Source: Amylibacter marinus (lineage in GTDB: Bacteria; Pseudomonadota; Alphaproteobacteria; Rhodobacterales; Rhodobacteraceae). From it: 64,000 nt of DNA. A program made the translations under genes and the position numbers. The notes beneath the pieces are model-generated. The model ran no database searches. It was not told the DNA's origin and saw only the letters and a program-made list of their open reading frames with translations. The stretch covers positions 1 through 64,000 of the forward strand of contig NZ_BSNN01000007.1 of NCBI RefSeq assembly GCF_030160015.1, read 5' to 3'. The first letter of the stretch is position 1. Each line of letters starts with the position of its first letter. Shown here piece after piece: positions 56,296 through 64,000 of the stretch.

Positions 56296-56305
56296 AGGAA
56301 TACAC

Positions 56306-56521
56306 ATGTCTGAATTTTTCGAAGAATTGTCTGAAATCCTAGAGCTGGAAGACGAAATTGTGACGCCAGAATTTGCCTTTGGTGACAAAATGGATTCACT
56401 AGCCGTTGTTTCAACAATCGTCTTGGTCGATGAACAATTCAACGTGCTTCTTGATGGCAATGAACTGGTTGCCTGTAAGACGGTTCAGGACGTACTCGAC
56501 CTCATCAAATCCAAAGGTTAG
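56306..56521 (+). CDS. Acyl carrier protein
   Basis: 71 residues from ATG 56306 (AAAGGA upstream). Acidic four-helix pattern with the phosphopantetheine Ser in KMDSLAVVS (DSL motif). It sits between two KAS III genes, so it should carry their intermediates. Confidence 0.85.
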   Translation: MSEFFEELSEILELEDEIVTPEFAFGDKMDSLAVVSTIVLVDEQFNVLLDGNELVACKTVQDVLDLIKSKG

Positions 56522-56533
56522 TTGAGGCATAAA

Positions 56534-57538
56534 ATGAGCTCTCAAATCGTCGGTATCATCTCTTGCTTGCCAAAACGTCGTATTCAAAACGATTTCTTTG
56601 AAGCCAATATCGACAGCAAAACTGTACACGACATTGCGAAAATGGCTGGCGTAGAAACCCGCTATTGGGCATCGGAATCCGAGACAACGGCTGATTTATG
56701 CATTCATGCCGCCCAGCAATTGGGCGACAAAGTGACCGGCGGTATCAGCGACTGCGATGCCGTTATCTTCGTAACACAGACCCCTGATTATGTTCTTCCA
56801 GGGTCTTCCTTCGTTGCCCATAGACAGCTGGGCCTGCCCTCAGATTGTACATGTTTGGATATAAATGCAGGTTGCTCGGGCTATGTGCTAGGATTGTCGC
56901 TGGCGCATGATTTAATTTCTGGGGGGCGCTACAAAAAGGTGCTGTTGCTTGCCGGTGATACCATATCAAAAACCCTGTCTGTTGAGGATCGCTCTACCGC
57001 AATGATTTTCGGCGATGCAGGGACCGCAACCCTAATCACCGCATCAGAAACTACACAAAAACCCAAATTCATCATTGGCAGTGACAGCAGTGGTATAGAC
57101 AGCCTTAAAATAGAAAACGGACAGTTTCGCTCGGCCGTAAAAACCAACGACAAGGACGACTACCTGTATATGGACGGGGCTTCGGTTTTCAACTTTACCC
57201 TAAAATCGATCCCCAAGCTGATCAAAGACTTGGCCAAGCTGGACAACAAAGAACCAACTGACTTCGCTTATGTGCTGATGCACCAAGCAAACGCATTTAT
57301 GCTAAAACATATTGCGAAGAAGGCAAAATTAAACCCTGATCAAGTCCCGATAAATATCCAAGATTTTGGCAACACCAGTAGCGCCACCCTACCTTTGCTT
57401 TTGTGCAGTGATGTCCGCGAACAAATCCAAGGCCCCAACCAACCCTATGCCCTACTGGGATTTGGCGTAGGCTTCTCTTGGGCCGCAGTCTCTATGGAAA
57501 TTGGGAATGTTCAATGCGCCGAAACGGTCTTTTTATGA
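56534..57538 (+). CDS. Ketoacyl-ACP synthase III-like enzyme 2
   Basis: 334 residues from ATG 56534 (GAGG 6-7 nt upstream). Complete triad: Cys in NAGCSGYVLGLS, His in LMHQANAFML, Asn in DFGNTSSATLP. It differs clearly from the first KAS III, so it is not a recent duplicate. Its stop overlaps the SDR start by ATGA. Confidence 0.9.
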   Translation: MSSQIVGIISCLPKRRIQNDFFEANIDSKTVHDIAKMAGVETRYWASESETTADLCIHAAQQLGDKVTGGISDCDAVIFVTQTPDYVLPGSSFVAHRQLGLPSDCTCLDINAGCSGYVLGLSLAHDLISGGRYKKVLLLAGDTISKTLSVEDRSTAMIFGDAGTATLITASETTQKPKFIIGSDSSGIDSLKIENGQFRSAVKTNDKDDYLYMDGASVFNFTLKSIPKLIKDLAKLDNKEPTDFAYVLMHQANAFMLKHIAKKAKLNPDQVPINIQDFGNTSSATLPLLLCSDVREQIQGPNQPYALLGFGVGFSWAAVSMEIGNVQCAETVFL

Positions 57539-58305
57539 CCCTGTTTCATGACCGGATAATGGCTGACAAAACATTCATCGTCACAGGTGCCTCATCGGGC
57601 CTGGGACGTGCCGTGGCACAGCAACTTGCACGCCATGGTGCGCGCGTGTTGGCACTAGGGCGTAGCCTAGATCGGCTTAGCGAAACAATGGCGTCACTTC
57701 ATGGATCAGGGCATGAAATATTCGCTGGCGATCTCTCTTCTGCAGATGCAGCATATGATAGCATAAAATCAGCGCGCGCATTGGTGGATACCGGCATCAA
57801 TGGCGTTTTCCACAGCGCAGGCATTTCCATGATACGTATGGCCAGAATAACCAAGGGCCCTCACATCGATGATATCATGGGGGCAAGTTTACTTGGCGCT
57901 ATGGGTCTTGCACGTGCGGCCGCATCCAAGGGGTTTTTTAGCCCCAGTGGGGGATCGCTTCTCTTCATGTCCTCGGTAGCGGGTCATCGTGGACAGGCCG
58001 GCATGTCCGCATATGGGGCATCACGTGCGGCCATATCAGGCTTGGTTAAAAATCTTGCCTGCGAATTGGCCCCTCAGTCCATCCGCGTGAATTCTATTGT
58101 CGCTGGGGCCGTTAAAACCGAGATGCACGAAAATGCGACCCGCAGAATGGACCAAGCCACCCTGAATGATTACGAAAACAGGCATCCGTTGGGCTTTGGC
58201 ACACCTGACGATATCGCTAATTCGGCGTTGTTTCTCCTGTCAGATGCATCGCGTTGGGTTACTGGCACCAGCATGCTTGTCGATGGCGGATATATGGCAA
58301 AATGA
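57535..58305 (+). CDS. Short-chain dehydrogenase/reductase (FabG-like)
   Basis: 256 residues from ATG 57535; ATG 57559 (MADKTFIVTG) is an equally natural start. Cofactor motif TGASSGLGRAVAQQL, catalytic Ser in LFMSSVAG, YGASRAA (YxxxR: the usual Lys after Tyr is Arg) and the C-terminal VTGTSMLVDGGY. In FabG the Tyr-Lys pair is catalytic, so Lys to Arg is unusual here. It would reduce a 3-ketoacyl-ACP to the 3-hydroxy form. Confidence 0.85.
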   Translation: MTLFHDRIMADKTFIVTGASSGLGRAVAQQLARHGARVLALGRSLDRLSETMASLHGSGHEIFAGDLSSADAAYDSIKSARALVDTGINGVFHSAGISMIRMARITKGPHIDDIMGASLLGAMGLARAAASKGFFSPSGGSLLFMSSVAGHRGQAGMSAYGASRAAISGLVKNLACELAPQSIRVNSIVAGAVKTEMHENATRRMDQATLNDYENRHPLGFGTPDDIANSALFLLSDASRWVTGTSMLVDGGYMAK

Positions 58306-58940
58306 TGCACGAAAAAACACTGGTGATTGTTGGCGCAGGCGGCTTTGGCCGCGAGGTCTTTCACTGGGCCGAAGATCAGATCATTGCAGGCCAAGCAGAC
58401 TACACCAAACTTGCCTTTGTTGATGACAACGCAACAGAATTAAAACCATTGGTCGCAGATCATTTTAGAGGCACGATCCAAGACTTCTCGCCACGCGCAG
58501 AGGACAGAGTAGTCATCGCAATAGGCAAGCCAACAACACGGCGCAAAATCGCCAATTTACTCGGCGATAGAGGCGCTCAATTTGGGGCTGTCATTCATCC
58601 CTCCGCAATTGTTGCCAGAAGCTCGACCCATGGTGAAGGGCTGATTATATGCCCAAACTCCACCATATCCGTTGATTGCACAGTTGGACGCCACCTCCAT
58701 ATTAACCACTGTTCTACCATCGGGCATGACACTGTGATCGGCGATTTTGTCACCCTAAGCAGCCATGTGGACGTTATGGGAAACTGCCGACTAGAAGACG
58801 AGATATTCCTTGGAAGCGGGGCAAGGGTTCTCCCCGGTTGTAGTATCGCAGTCGCCTCTTCAATAGGTGCAGGCGCAACCGTACAAAGATCAATCAAAAA
58901 GACCTCTGTACTCTACCAAGTCGCCACAAAACGTATGTGA
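58302..58940 (+). CDS. NeuD/PglD-like sugar acyltransferase
   Basis: 212 residues from ATG 58302 (ATGA overlap). N-terminal LVIVGAGGFGREVFHWAEDQ is the nucleotide-sugar-binding part of NeuD/PglD, followed by hexapeptide repeats (HGEGLIICPNSTISVDCTVG, then LHINHCSTIGHDTVIGDF; the His in INHCSTIGH is the expected base). PglD acetylates the 4-amino group of a UDP-amino sugar. Its fusion into the acyl operon suggests the donor is the ACP-bound acyl group made upstream. Confidence 0.87.
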   Translation: MMHEKTLVIVGAGGFGREVFHWAEDQIIAGQADYTKLAFVDDNATELKPLVADHFRGTIQDFSPRAEDRVVIAIGKPTTRRKIANLLGDRGAQFGAVIHPSAIVARSSTHGEGLIICPNSTISVDCTVGRHLHINHCSTIGHDTVIGDFVTLSSHVDVMGNCRLEDEIFLGSGARVLPGCSIAVASSIGAGATVQRSIKKTSVLYQVATKRM

Positions 58941-59001
58941 TCAGTTGCGAGTATTTTAATGTAGCTTTACCTCAGTGGCCCGCATAACTGAATGCGCCAA
59001 C

Positions 59002-60336
59002 TTAATTTGCTCTAGGCCTCACCCTCGATACAAGCGCACGAATACTAGATAAATCCTGTCGTCGCAAAACAATCGGTGCCCACCATACTACATCCGATAA
59101 TTTGTTCAAAAGCCCCAAACGAATAACAAAAACCAATACATAGGTCATTGATGTGGCAATAGCTGCACCATAAATTCCATACATCGGGATGAAGAGCAAA
59201 TTGGCAATTGCATTCACCCCAAAGGCCACCAAGGCCAACACCAAGTTGACCCCCACCATCCCGCGCGCAGCCCAATCATTGGCTAGCGTACGAGCACAAG
59301 AAAACACCACAACACCTGGTAGCAACAGATATAAAACAACCACCCCATCCGCAAACTCCTCGCCGAACAAGACGCTAATAATAGGCGATGCAACTAAGGC
59401 CAATCCGGCCGCACTAACACCTGTTAGCCACAAAACCATCCGCGCCAATAGCGCCGTCAACGCGCCCTTATCCTCATCGTCATTTTTCATCGCCGATAAC
59501 CGCGGAAATAGTACCGTTGATACCGCTTGGGAAATCATCCATAGCTGCTCAACCAGTCGGACCGCAACCATATAGATACCCGCCCCCTCTGGCCCTACGA
59601 ATAGGTTCACCAGAAACAAATCCAACCGATAATTCAAAAACGATATAATATTCCCAAGGTGCGCCTTTAAACCATAAGTAAACGCCTTACGAAGATAGGT
59701 AATTTTACCCGACGCCCGAGTCCCAAGTTCGGTCCATTTTGTTAATAATTTCAGCGAAAAAATCAGCGCCAAGAGATAAGATACAACTACAGCAATGAAA
59801 ACGTTCTCTAATGTAACCCCCCCCCATAACCACAGCCCAATAATCGCGCAGAAGGTGCAAATTGGCTGTATCAAAACCGTCGCGTTAAATGATCTGAAAT
59901 CCCCTGCCGCCAAGAAAAACCCAGTGACTACACCCAGCAATAAATTCACCGGAAACGTCAGCAGTGCCATCAGTAAAACAAGCCGCGGCACCCCAGGGAA
60001 GGCAACCTCGCCAAACCAATGAATGAACAGCCCCCCACAAAGTGTACCTACAAAAATAATACCACCCGCTACGTCACGTGTGGCGGCCCATGCATGTGGC
60101 AAAGTCACCTCTCCAGAGGCTATGTAGAATGTATTTGCACTACTCAACCCGAAATTAAATGCCAATGCCATCAATGATGGTAATAACAACGCAACAGAGT
60201 AAACCCCTAATCCCTCGGCCCCCAGAAACTGAGCCAGCACCAATATCGTGCCCAATTGGATCAAGCCCGACAAGAACCGTCGTGCAAAAGTAAGCGCAAT
60301 ATCAAAAAGGTTCTGCTTTAGCGAAACTTTTTTCAT
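59002..60336 (-). CDS. Polysaccharide flippase 2 (Wzx-like, MOP superfamily)
   Basis: 444 residues with about 14 predicted helices; ARRFLSGLIQLGTILVLAQF then LGAEGLGVYSVALLLPSLMA is the family's N-terminal pattern. A second flippase in the locus, not closely alike to the one at 48323. It overlaps the GT4 gene upstream of it by ATGA, so the two are co-expressed. Confidence 0.87.
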   Translation of the reverse strand: MKKVSLKQNLFDIALTFARRFLSGLIQLGTILVLAQFLGAEGLGVYSVALLLPSLMALAFNFGLSSANTFYIASGEVTLPHAWAATRDVAGGIIFVGTLCGGLFIHWFGEVAFPGVPRLVLLMALLTFPVNLLLGVVTGFFLAAGDFRSFNATVLIQPICTFCAIIGLWLWGGVTLENVFIAVVVSYLLALIFSLKLLTKWTELGTRASGKITYLRKAFTYGLKAHLGNIISFLNYRLDLFLVNLFVGPEGAGIYMVAVRLVEQLWMISQAVSTVLFPRLSAMKNDDEDKGALTALLARMVLWLTGVSAAGLALVASPIISVLFGEEFADGVVVLYLLLPGVVVFSCARTLANDWAARGMVGVNLVLALVAFGVNAIANLLFIPMYGIYGAAIATSMTYVLVFVIRLGLLNKLSDVVWWAPIVLRRQDLSSIRALVSRVRPRAN

Positions 60337-61505
60337 TGGTCAGCCCCATGGTTTTTAGAAACCTTCTGATATATATCTCGCCATTTTTGAACCAATGCAG
60401 CTGCGCCAAACCTCTCGTTGCACTCTTGGCGCAACACAATAGGGTCAAAATTAGCACGTTGTTGATAGGCCTGTTTAAGTGCTGCCGAATATGCATCTAT
60501 ATCGCCCACAGGAACCAAATACCCATTGCCCGCATTGACAATATCCGATGGCCCACCACAATCAGTTGCCACCACAGGACGCCCAGATGCCAGAGCCTCA
60601 ACCAACACCACGCCAAAAGTTTCTGTGGTGCTGGAAAGAGCAAACAAATCAGCCTGCATCATCTGTTCACTTATCTCTTTGCGCGTCAAGCGACCCAAAA
60701 ACTTTACCTGCCCTTGGATCCCTTTTGATATCACAAACGCCTCTAAACAGGCCCTCTGATTGCCCTCACCGCCAATGACAAGTTCCACCTTAGGGTCACC
60801 ACCAAAGCCACGCTCAAACGCTTGCAACAATAACATAACATTCTTGTTCTGATCCAAAGAACTGGCATGGAAAATTCTATACTTCCCAATTCCAATCGGC
60901 TGCATTTCTGTTTCCAGAAACGAGTGGTCTACTTGATTGTGCATTACAGACCAGTATCCTTGTTTTTGGGATAAACGATGCTCTAAATCCGTTGCAAATC
61001 TTGAACCAACCGCAAAGCGCGCGGATGCAAACTCCGAAAGAATACCGGCCCCACGCAGCCCAAGCGCAGAAACTTTACCCCGCGCATATGCAGAGCTATG
61101 CTCGCTGACAACCATAGGAATATTATATTTCTTTGCCAGACGCATGCCCGCAAAACCAGCCGGCAACATTGCATGCACATGGATCACATCAGGCAGGCCA
61201 TGCTCATGAACATAAGATGCAAAATGTTTCTCGACCCTGTTCGCAAATCGCATCCCCAATACAGGCCAGAACCGCGGCAACCAATTCACTAAACTGTCGC
61301 GAAACGTCTCCACCCCTTGGTCATTTTCCACGCTGACGCGGCCCAAAGCAAATGCCCCTTTGGATCGCAATGATAACAAGCGCGGCGCAATTACCCCAAC
61401 CCTGCACCCCGATTGATGCAACGCAATCGCTTGCTCGCGAAAAAAGCTCCCCGCGATATCATCTGGCGACGATGGGTACCAAGACGGAAGAAATAGAATA
61501 TGCAT
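60333..61505 (-). CDS. Glycosyltransferase, GT4
   Basis: 390 residues from ATG 61505; the frame is open to 61637 but the GT fold starts at MHILFLPSWYPSSPDDIAGS. Mid-region HVHAMLPAGFAGMRLA and VSEHSSAYARG; donor domain FHASSLDQNKNVMLLLQAFE and E-x7-E in STTETFGVVLVEALASGRPV. It is the first gene of the flippase-GT4 operon. An IS3 fragment begins about 105 bp upstream. Confidence 0.9.
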   Translation of the reverse strand: MHILFLPSWYPSSPDDIAGSFFREQAIALHQSGCRVGVIAPRLLSLRSKGAFALGRVSVENDQGVETFRDSLVNWLPRFWPVLGMRFANRVEKHFASYVHEHGLPDVIHVHAMLPAGFAGMRLAKKYNIPMVVSEHSSAYARGKVSALGLRGAGILSEFASARFAVGSRFATDLEHRLSQKQGYWSVMHNQVDHSFLETEMQPIGIGKYRIFHASSLDQNKNVMLLLQAFERGFGGDPKVELVIGGEGNQRACLEAFVISKGIQGQVKFLGRLTRKEISEQMMQADLFALSSTTETFGVVLVEALASGRPVVATDCGGPSDIVNAGNGYLVPVGDIDAYSAALKQAYQQRANFDPIVLRQECNERFGAAALVQKWRDIYQKVSKNHGADQ

Positions 61506-61610
61506 TAAGGCCAAACGGATATTTCGGAAGTTTTCTAACTGCTCATAGCAGCATATCTCAGATAATAGACATTGAACTCTGAAATGAAAAGCATCTATAA
61601 AATTGACCTT

Positions 61611-61892
61611 TGACCTGCCATTAGTAACTTCTACCATTTAGAACTCGAGTCTGGCCAACAAAAGGACAGGCGAGTGAAACGATCACGATATTCAGAAGAA
61701 CAGATTATTGACATTTTGAATGAACATGACGCAGGTGCCAAATGCGCAGACCTGTGCCGCAAGCACGACATGTCAGATGGTACATTTTATGCTTGGAAGT
61801 CAAAATATAGCGGCATGACAGTGCCTGATGCGAAGAGGCTTAGAAGATGAGAATGCCAAGCCGAAGAAACGCCTTGCCGAACAGGCCCAACA
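61611..61892 (+). mobile_element. IS3-family remnant, left part
   Basis: TGACCTGCCA (61611-61620) is a candidate terminal repeat, followed by a typical upstream leader (AAAAGGACAGGCG) and a broken orfA. No matching right end was found. Sequence after about 61892 is not recognisable. Confidence 0.6.
61674..61889 (+). pseudogene. IS3-family orfA fragment with frameshift
   Basis: From GTG 61674 the product starts MKRSRYSEEQIIDILNEHD and has DLCRKHDMSDGTFYAWKSKY, the helix-turn-helix of IS3-family orfA. The frame stops at 61848-61850, but the expected continuation ENAKPKKRLAEQ is readable in another frame (61852-61889), so an indel lies near 61842. The rest of orfA and all of orfB are missing. 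Confidence 0.85.
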
Positions 61893-62154
61893 GGTGATTG
61901 TGTGGGATCTGTTCGGGGTGAACATGACATTTTTGCTAATGTGAAATGACGTATTTTGCGGGTGAAAAATAAAAGGAGGGGGGAGCCTCCTTCGCTCCAC
62001 TGACCTCATAGTCGGATCTTGCGGAACTTTTTGCCTAGTCACTAATTTACCGTTGATTACGCATTTTTACAACAGATAGAGACAATGCGTGCAAGCCTAT
62101 TGCGCGAGACGCGTGAGGAGGTAAAGTCAAGAAAATATTAACCGGAGTTTTATT
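61893..62154. other. 262-bp region between IS remnant and exported protein gene
   Basis: No convincing ORF. It contains a purine/pyrimidine hairpin AGGAGG ... CCTCCT (61973-61990 region) without T-tract. The ribosome site CGGAG lies just before ATG 62155. Confidence 0.4.
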
Positions 62155-62523
62155 ATGTCCCGTTCATTTATTTCTGCATCCATCTTGGTACTTGCACTCT
62201 CTACGCCTGCCCTAGCTGACCCCGCTGTGGGCTTTGGCCTGAACTTCACCTTTGGAGAAGGCAAGGTAAACACTGGCGTTGGTGTGCGCGTATTTTCTAA
62301 TAACGAAGAAGACAACGCCGCCGCATCCGTGGGACTTGACTACATGTTTGGCACACAAAACTGGCGCGGCAGCCTCGGTGCAGCCTACATGATGGACAAA
62401 ACCTATATCGAGCTGAATGGCGGTTATGACTTCGACAACGGCGGTTTTGACTTTGGCCTTGGCGGCGGTTGGGCTAATACGATGTCGGTGATATCTAACA
62501 ACGGACCAATCGACATCATCTAA
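62155..62523 (+). CDS. Small exported Gly-rich protein, C-terminus frameshifted
   Basis: 122 residues with a signal peptide (SASILVLALSTPALA) and beta-rich Gly/Phe/Asn repeats (VGFGLNFTFGEGKV, GSLGAAYM, DFGLGGGWANT), resembling small outer-membrane or exported proteins seen in roseobacters. A 15-bp sequence TCTAACAACGGACCA (62494) recurs 25 bp later as TCTAACGACGGACCA (62519), shifting the frame; the +1 frame continues as SNDGPDGYLGGDINTGG to a TAG at 62585-62587. The stop at 62521-62523 therefore probably truncates the protein. Function unknown. Confidence 0.7.
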   Translation: MSRSFISASILVLALSTPALADPAVGFGLNFTFGEGKVNTGVGVRVFSNNEEDNAAASVGLDYMFGTQNWRGSLGAAYMMDKTYIELNGGYDFDNGGFDFGLGGGWANTMSVISNNGPIDII

Positions 62524-62644
62524 CGACGGACCAGACGGCTACCTCGGCGGAGACATCAACACGGGTGGTGTAAATGACGAGGTTTAGTCTCTAATCCTCC
62601 CCAGCTTTTGGACGTGGTATTGAAAGAGCCCCAAGATGGGGGCG

Positions 62645-63314
62645 TTAGCCTCCATTCTTCGCCTGATCTCGCGGTTGGACCGCGCGGGTCGGATGCGAAA
62701 AGTCAAGAATTACGCCGCGCTGATACGCCCACAAATCCATATCGCGTGAGACAAATTCGCTGCCATTGTCCACGCGTATTGTTTTGGGGTATCCGACTTG
62801 ACGACAGACACTATCCAAAGTTGCTACAACATCTTCACCTCTATAGCTAAAGCGTGGATCAACTACTGGGCTGACACGCGAGTAAGTATCAACGACCGTT
62901 AGGATGCGCAGTTTACGCCCCGTGGCTAGTTGATCATGAACAAAATCCATTGCCCACACATCATTGGACATTACGGCTTCTGTACGGTCTTCCCTTAGTT
63001 TTGCTTTGACACGTCATTTTGGCGACTTATTTCGCAATTGTAAGCCCATTTCCTTGTATATCCTGTACACTTTCTTCAGATTCACCTCCCAACCTTCACG
63101 TTGAAGCACGTAGTGCACACGCCTGTAACCATAACGTACACGCGTTTCACATATCTCTTTAATGCGGGATTTTAGGGCGGCCGGATCATCTCTACGGGAT
63201 TTGTAACGATAGCTTGAACGGTCAAAACGTAGCGCGGCGAACGGAAACCTGCCAGTCGCTCAAAACCCCATCGATGAGTTCTCTTTTCCGATCCGCCCTC
63301 AGAGCTTTCGTTTC
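62645..63314 (-). pseudogene. IS3-family orfB (DDE integrase), inactivated
   Basis: Recognisable in pieces: RADRKRELIDGVLSDWQV, then a 2-nt loss after VRRA (near 63236) moves to the frame LRFDRSSYRYKSRRDD, YGYRRVHYVLQREGW; an in-frame TGA at 63014-63016 replaces an Arg codon (SPK then RVKAKLRED); then WAMDFVHDQLATGRK (first Asp of DDE) and VDNGSEFVSRDMDLW (second Asp). Homology ends after DFSHP near 62692, so the final Glu part is gone. Confidence 0.9.
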
Positions 63315-63565
63315 ACAACGTCCTGCAACATCTCACGATCTAACATCAAGTCCGCAACGATCTTCTTCAGGCGTGTGTTTTCTGTTTCAAGCTCACGCAG
63401 ACGCTTCATCTCAGAAGGCATCAGACCTGCATACTTTTTCTTCCAATTGAAATAGGTCGCTTGACTGATCCCAGCCTTCCGACAGATTTCAGCAACAGGT
63501 GTACCATCTTCACCTTCCTTAACAACGAACGCCTTCTGTGCATCCGTGAATTTACTTGCTTTCAT
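63299..63565 (-). CDS. IS3-family orfA (helix-turn-helix protein)
   Basis: 88 residues from ATG 63565 (AAGGAG upstream). KASKFTDAQKAFVVKEGEDG, EICRKAGISQATYFNWKKKY and the leucine-zipper-like ELETENTRLKKIVADLMLDR are standard. The ORF is intact, but with orfB broken the element cannot move on its own. Confidence 0.92.
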   Translation of the reverse strand: MKASKFTDAQKAFVVKEGEDGTPVAEICRKAGISQATYFNWKKKYAGLMPSEMKRLRELETENTRLKKIVADLMLDREMLQDVVKRKL

Positions 63566-63796
63566 CGCTTTCACTCCTTTTCCAGCCAAAGAAATTATAA
63601 CGAAAAACTCCAATTATAAGTGGGGGAGAAAACGGGTATCAGAGCAGTTAACCAAATTGAACCAGCATGGCCTATACCAATTTCGAGTAGCTCAAATGAT
63701 TTTTCGCGAATGTCCACGTTGGGTCCTAATTACACCTATTCCAGAAGTTATCTTTCACAACGCAGTTTGGTAACCTGTCCAAAAAAGGAAGGTTCC

Positions 63797-63979
63797 ATGA
63801 AATTGCTTGCGAGGATCACAATCCCGGAATGTGGCGTTCAACTCGATTGTATGATCAAACATGTTAACGATGATATCTACAGGATATGTGAACATCCAAC
63901 TTTTGCTGAAGATCAGGTGTTGTATGCTGATTGCGTTAGGATGTTAAAGTTGGGCGATCAAAACTATGACTTTCAATAA
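63797..63979 (+). CDS. Short protein of unknown function
   Basis: 60 residues with a strong ribosome site (AAGGAAGG, 5-6 nt before the ATG). Sequence starts MKLLARITIPECGVQLDCM and ends LKLGDQNYDFQ; three further Cys-type positions (CEH, DCVRM). Not recognised. The in-frame extension upstream to 63620 is not supported. The 230 bp between this gene and orfA hold nothing recognisable. Confidence 0.6.
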   Translation: MKLLARITIPECGVQLDCMIKHVNDDIYRICEHPTFAEDQVLYADCVRMLKLGDQNYDFQ

Positions 63980-64000
63980 GTTACATCAAAGAGCACCCTG

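Larger units (their letters stand above)
62645..63600 (-). mobile_element. Degenerate IS3-family element
   Basis: orfA (63299-63565) and a broken orfB (about 62645-63314) lie in the standard order and overlap on the minus strand. It differs in orfA sequence and orientation from the fragment at 61611. The left end is missing, since orfB homology stops near 62692; terminal repeats were not found. Confidence 0.85.

Noticed and set aside
61506-61637. N-terminal extension of the GT4 gene to 61637
   Set aside because: The GT fold starts at Met 61505, and the extension runs into the IS3 leader sequence.
61800-62042. Minus-strand 80-residue ORF over the IS remnant
   Set aside because: It reads the orfA tail and non-coding sequence backwards; no similarity or ribosome site was seen.

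Overview
The window reads as chromosomal DNA from an alphaproteobacterium, most likely a marine Rhodobacterales (roseobacter-type) strain. This rests on protein character (Tad/CpaF components, YjbF/YjbH, IS3 relatives, a small exported protein of a type I associate with roseobacters) and on moderate base composition. The species cannot be fixed from the sequence alone. No rRNA, tRNA, CRISPR array or phage module was seen.

Region A (1-2.5 kb): the 3' part of a giant repeat-bearing autotransporter adhesin, with 156-bp tandem repeats, a C-terminal beta-barrel and a clear terminator.

Region B (2.5-28.8 kb): about 18-20 consecutive plus-strand genes, many overlapping by ATGA, forming a highly derived Tad-like (type IVc pilus or secretion) machine. 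It has two CpaF-type ATPases (one fused to an FHA-like domain), TadB- and TadC-like platform proteins, a CpaB-like protein, TadE- and TadG-like pseudopilins and three tiny pilin-like membrane peptides. These are interleaved with a MacB/LolCDE-type ABC transporter, a secreted vWA protein, a twin caspase-like protein, a second FHA-like membrane protein, a membrane pseudokinase ending in an FGE-sulfatase-like domain, and SH3-type periplasmic proteins. No secretin, CpaE or prepilin peptidase lies in the window. This is the best candidate for an undescribed system: an envelope-spanning pilus-like machine wired to FHA/pseudokinase/caspase-type modules.

Region C (28.8-61.5 kb): a large exopolysaccharide/capsule locus in short blocks on alternating strands. 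It contains YjbF/YjbH, a WbpM/CapD-type dehydratase, a lasso-B2-like transglutaminase-fold protein with an ABC exporter and a nucleotidyltransferase-fold protein, a Wzc-type tyrosine autokinase, a block for UDP-diacetamido-uronic acid synthesis (WbpI-, TviB-, WbpB-, WbpD-, WbpE-like), a CapK-like adenylating enzyme, two flippases, a PglC-like priming transferase, a sugar aminotransferase, a Wzy-like polymerase and three GT4 glycosyltransferases. It also holds a dedicated acyl module (two KAS III, an ACP, an SDR and a NeuD/PglD-like acyltransferase). Four of its convergent gene pairs share a CTAA or CTAG so that their stop codons overlap by exactly 4 nt.

Region D (61.6-64 kb): remnants of two different IS3-family elements around a small exported protein whose C-terminus looks frameshifted, followed by a short unknown ORF.
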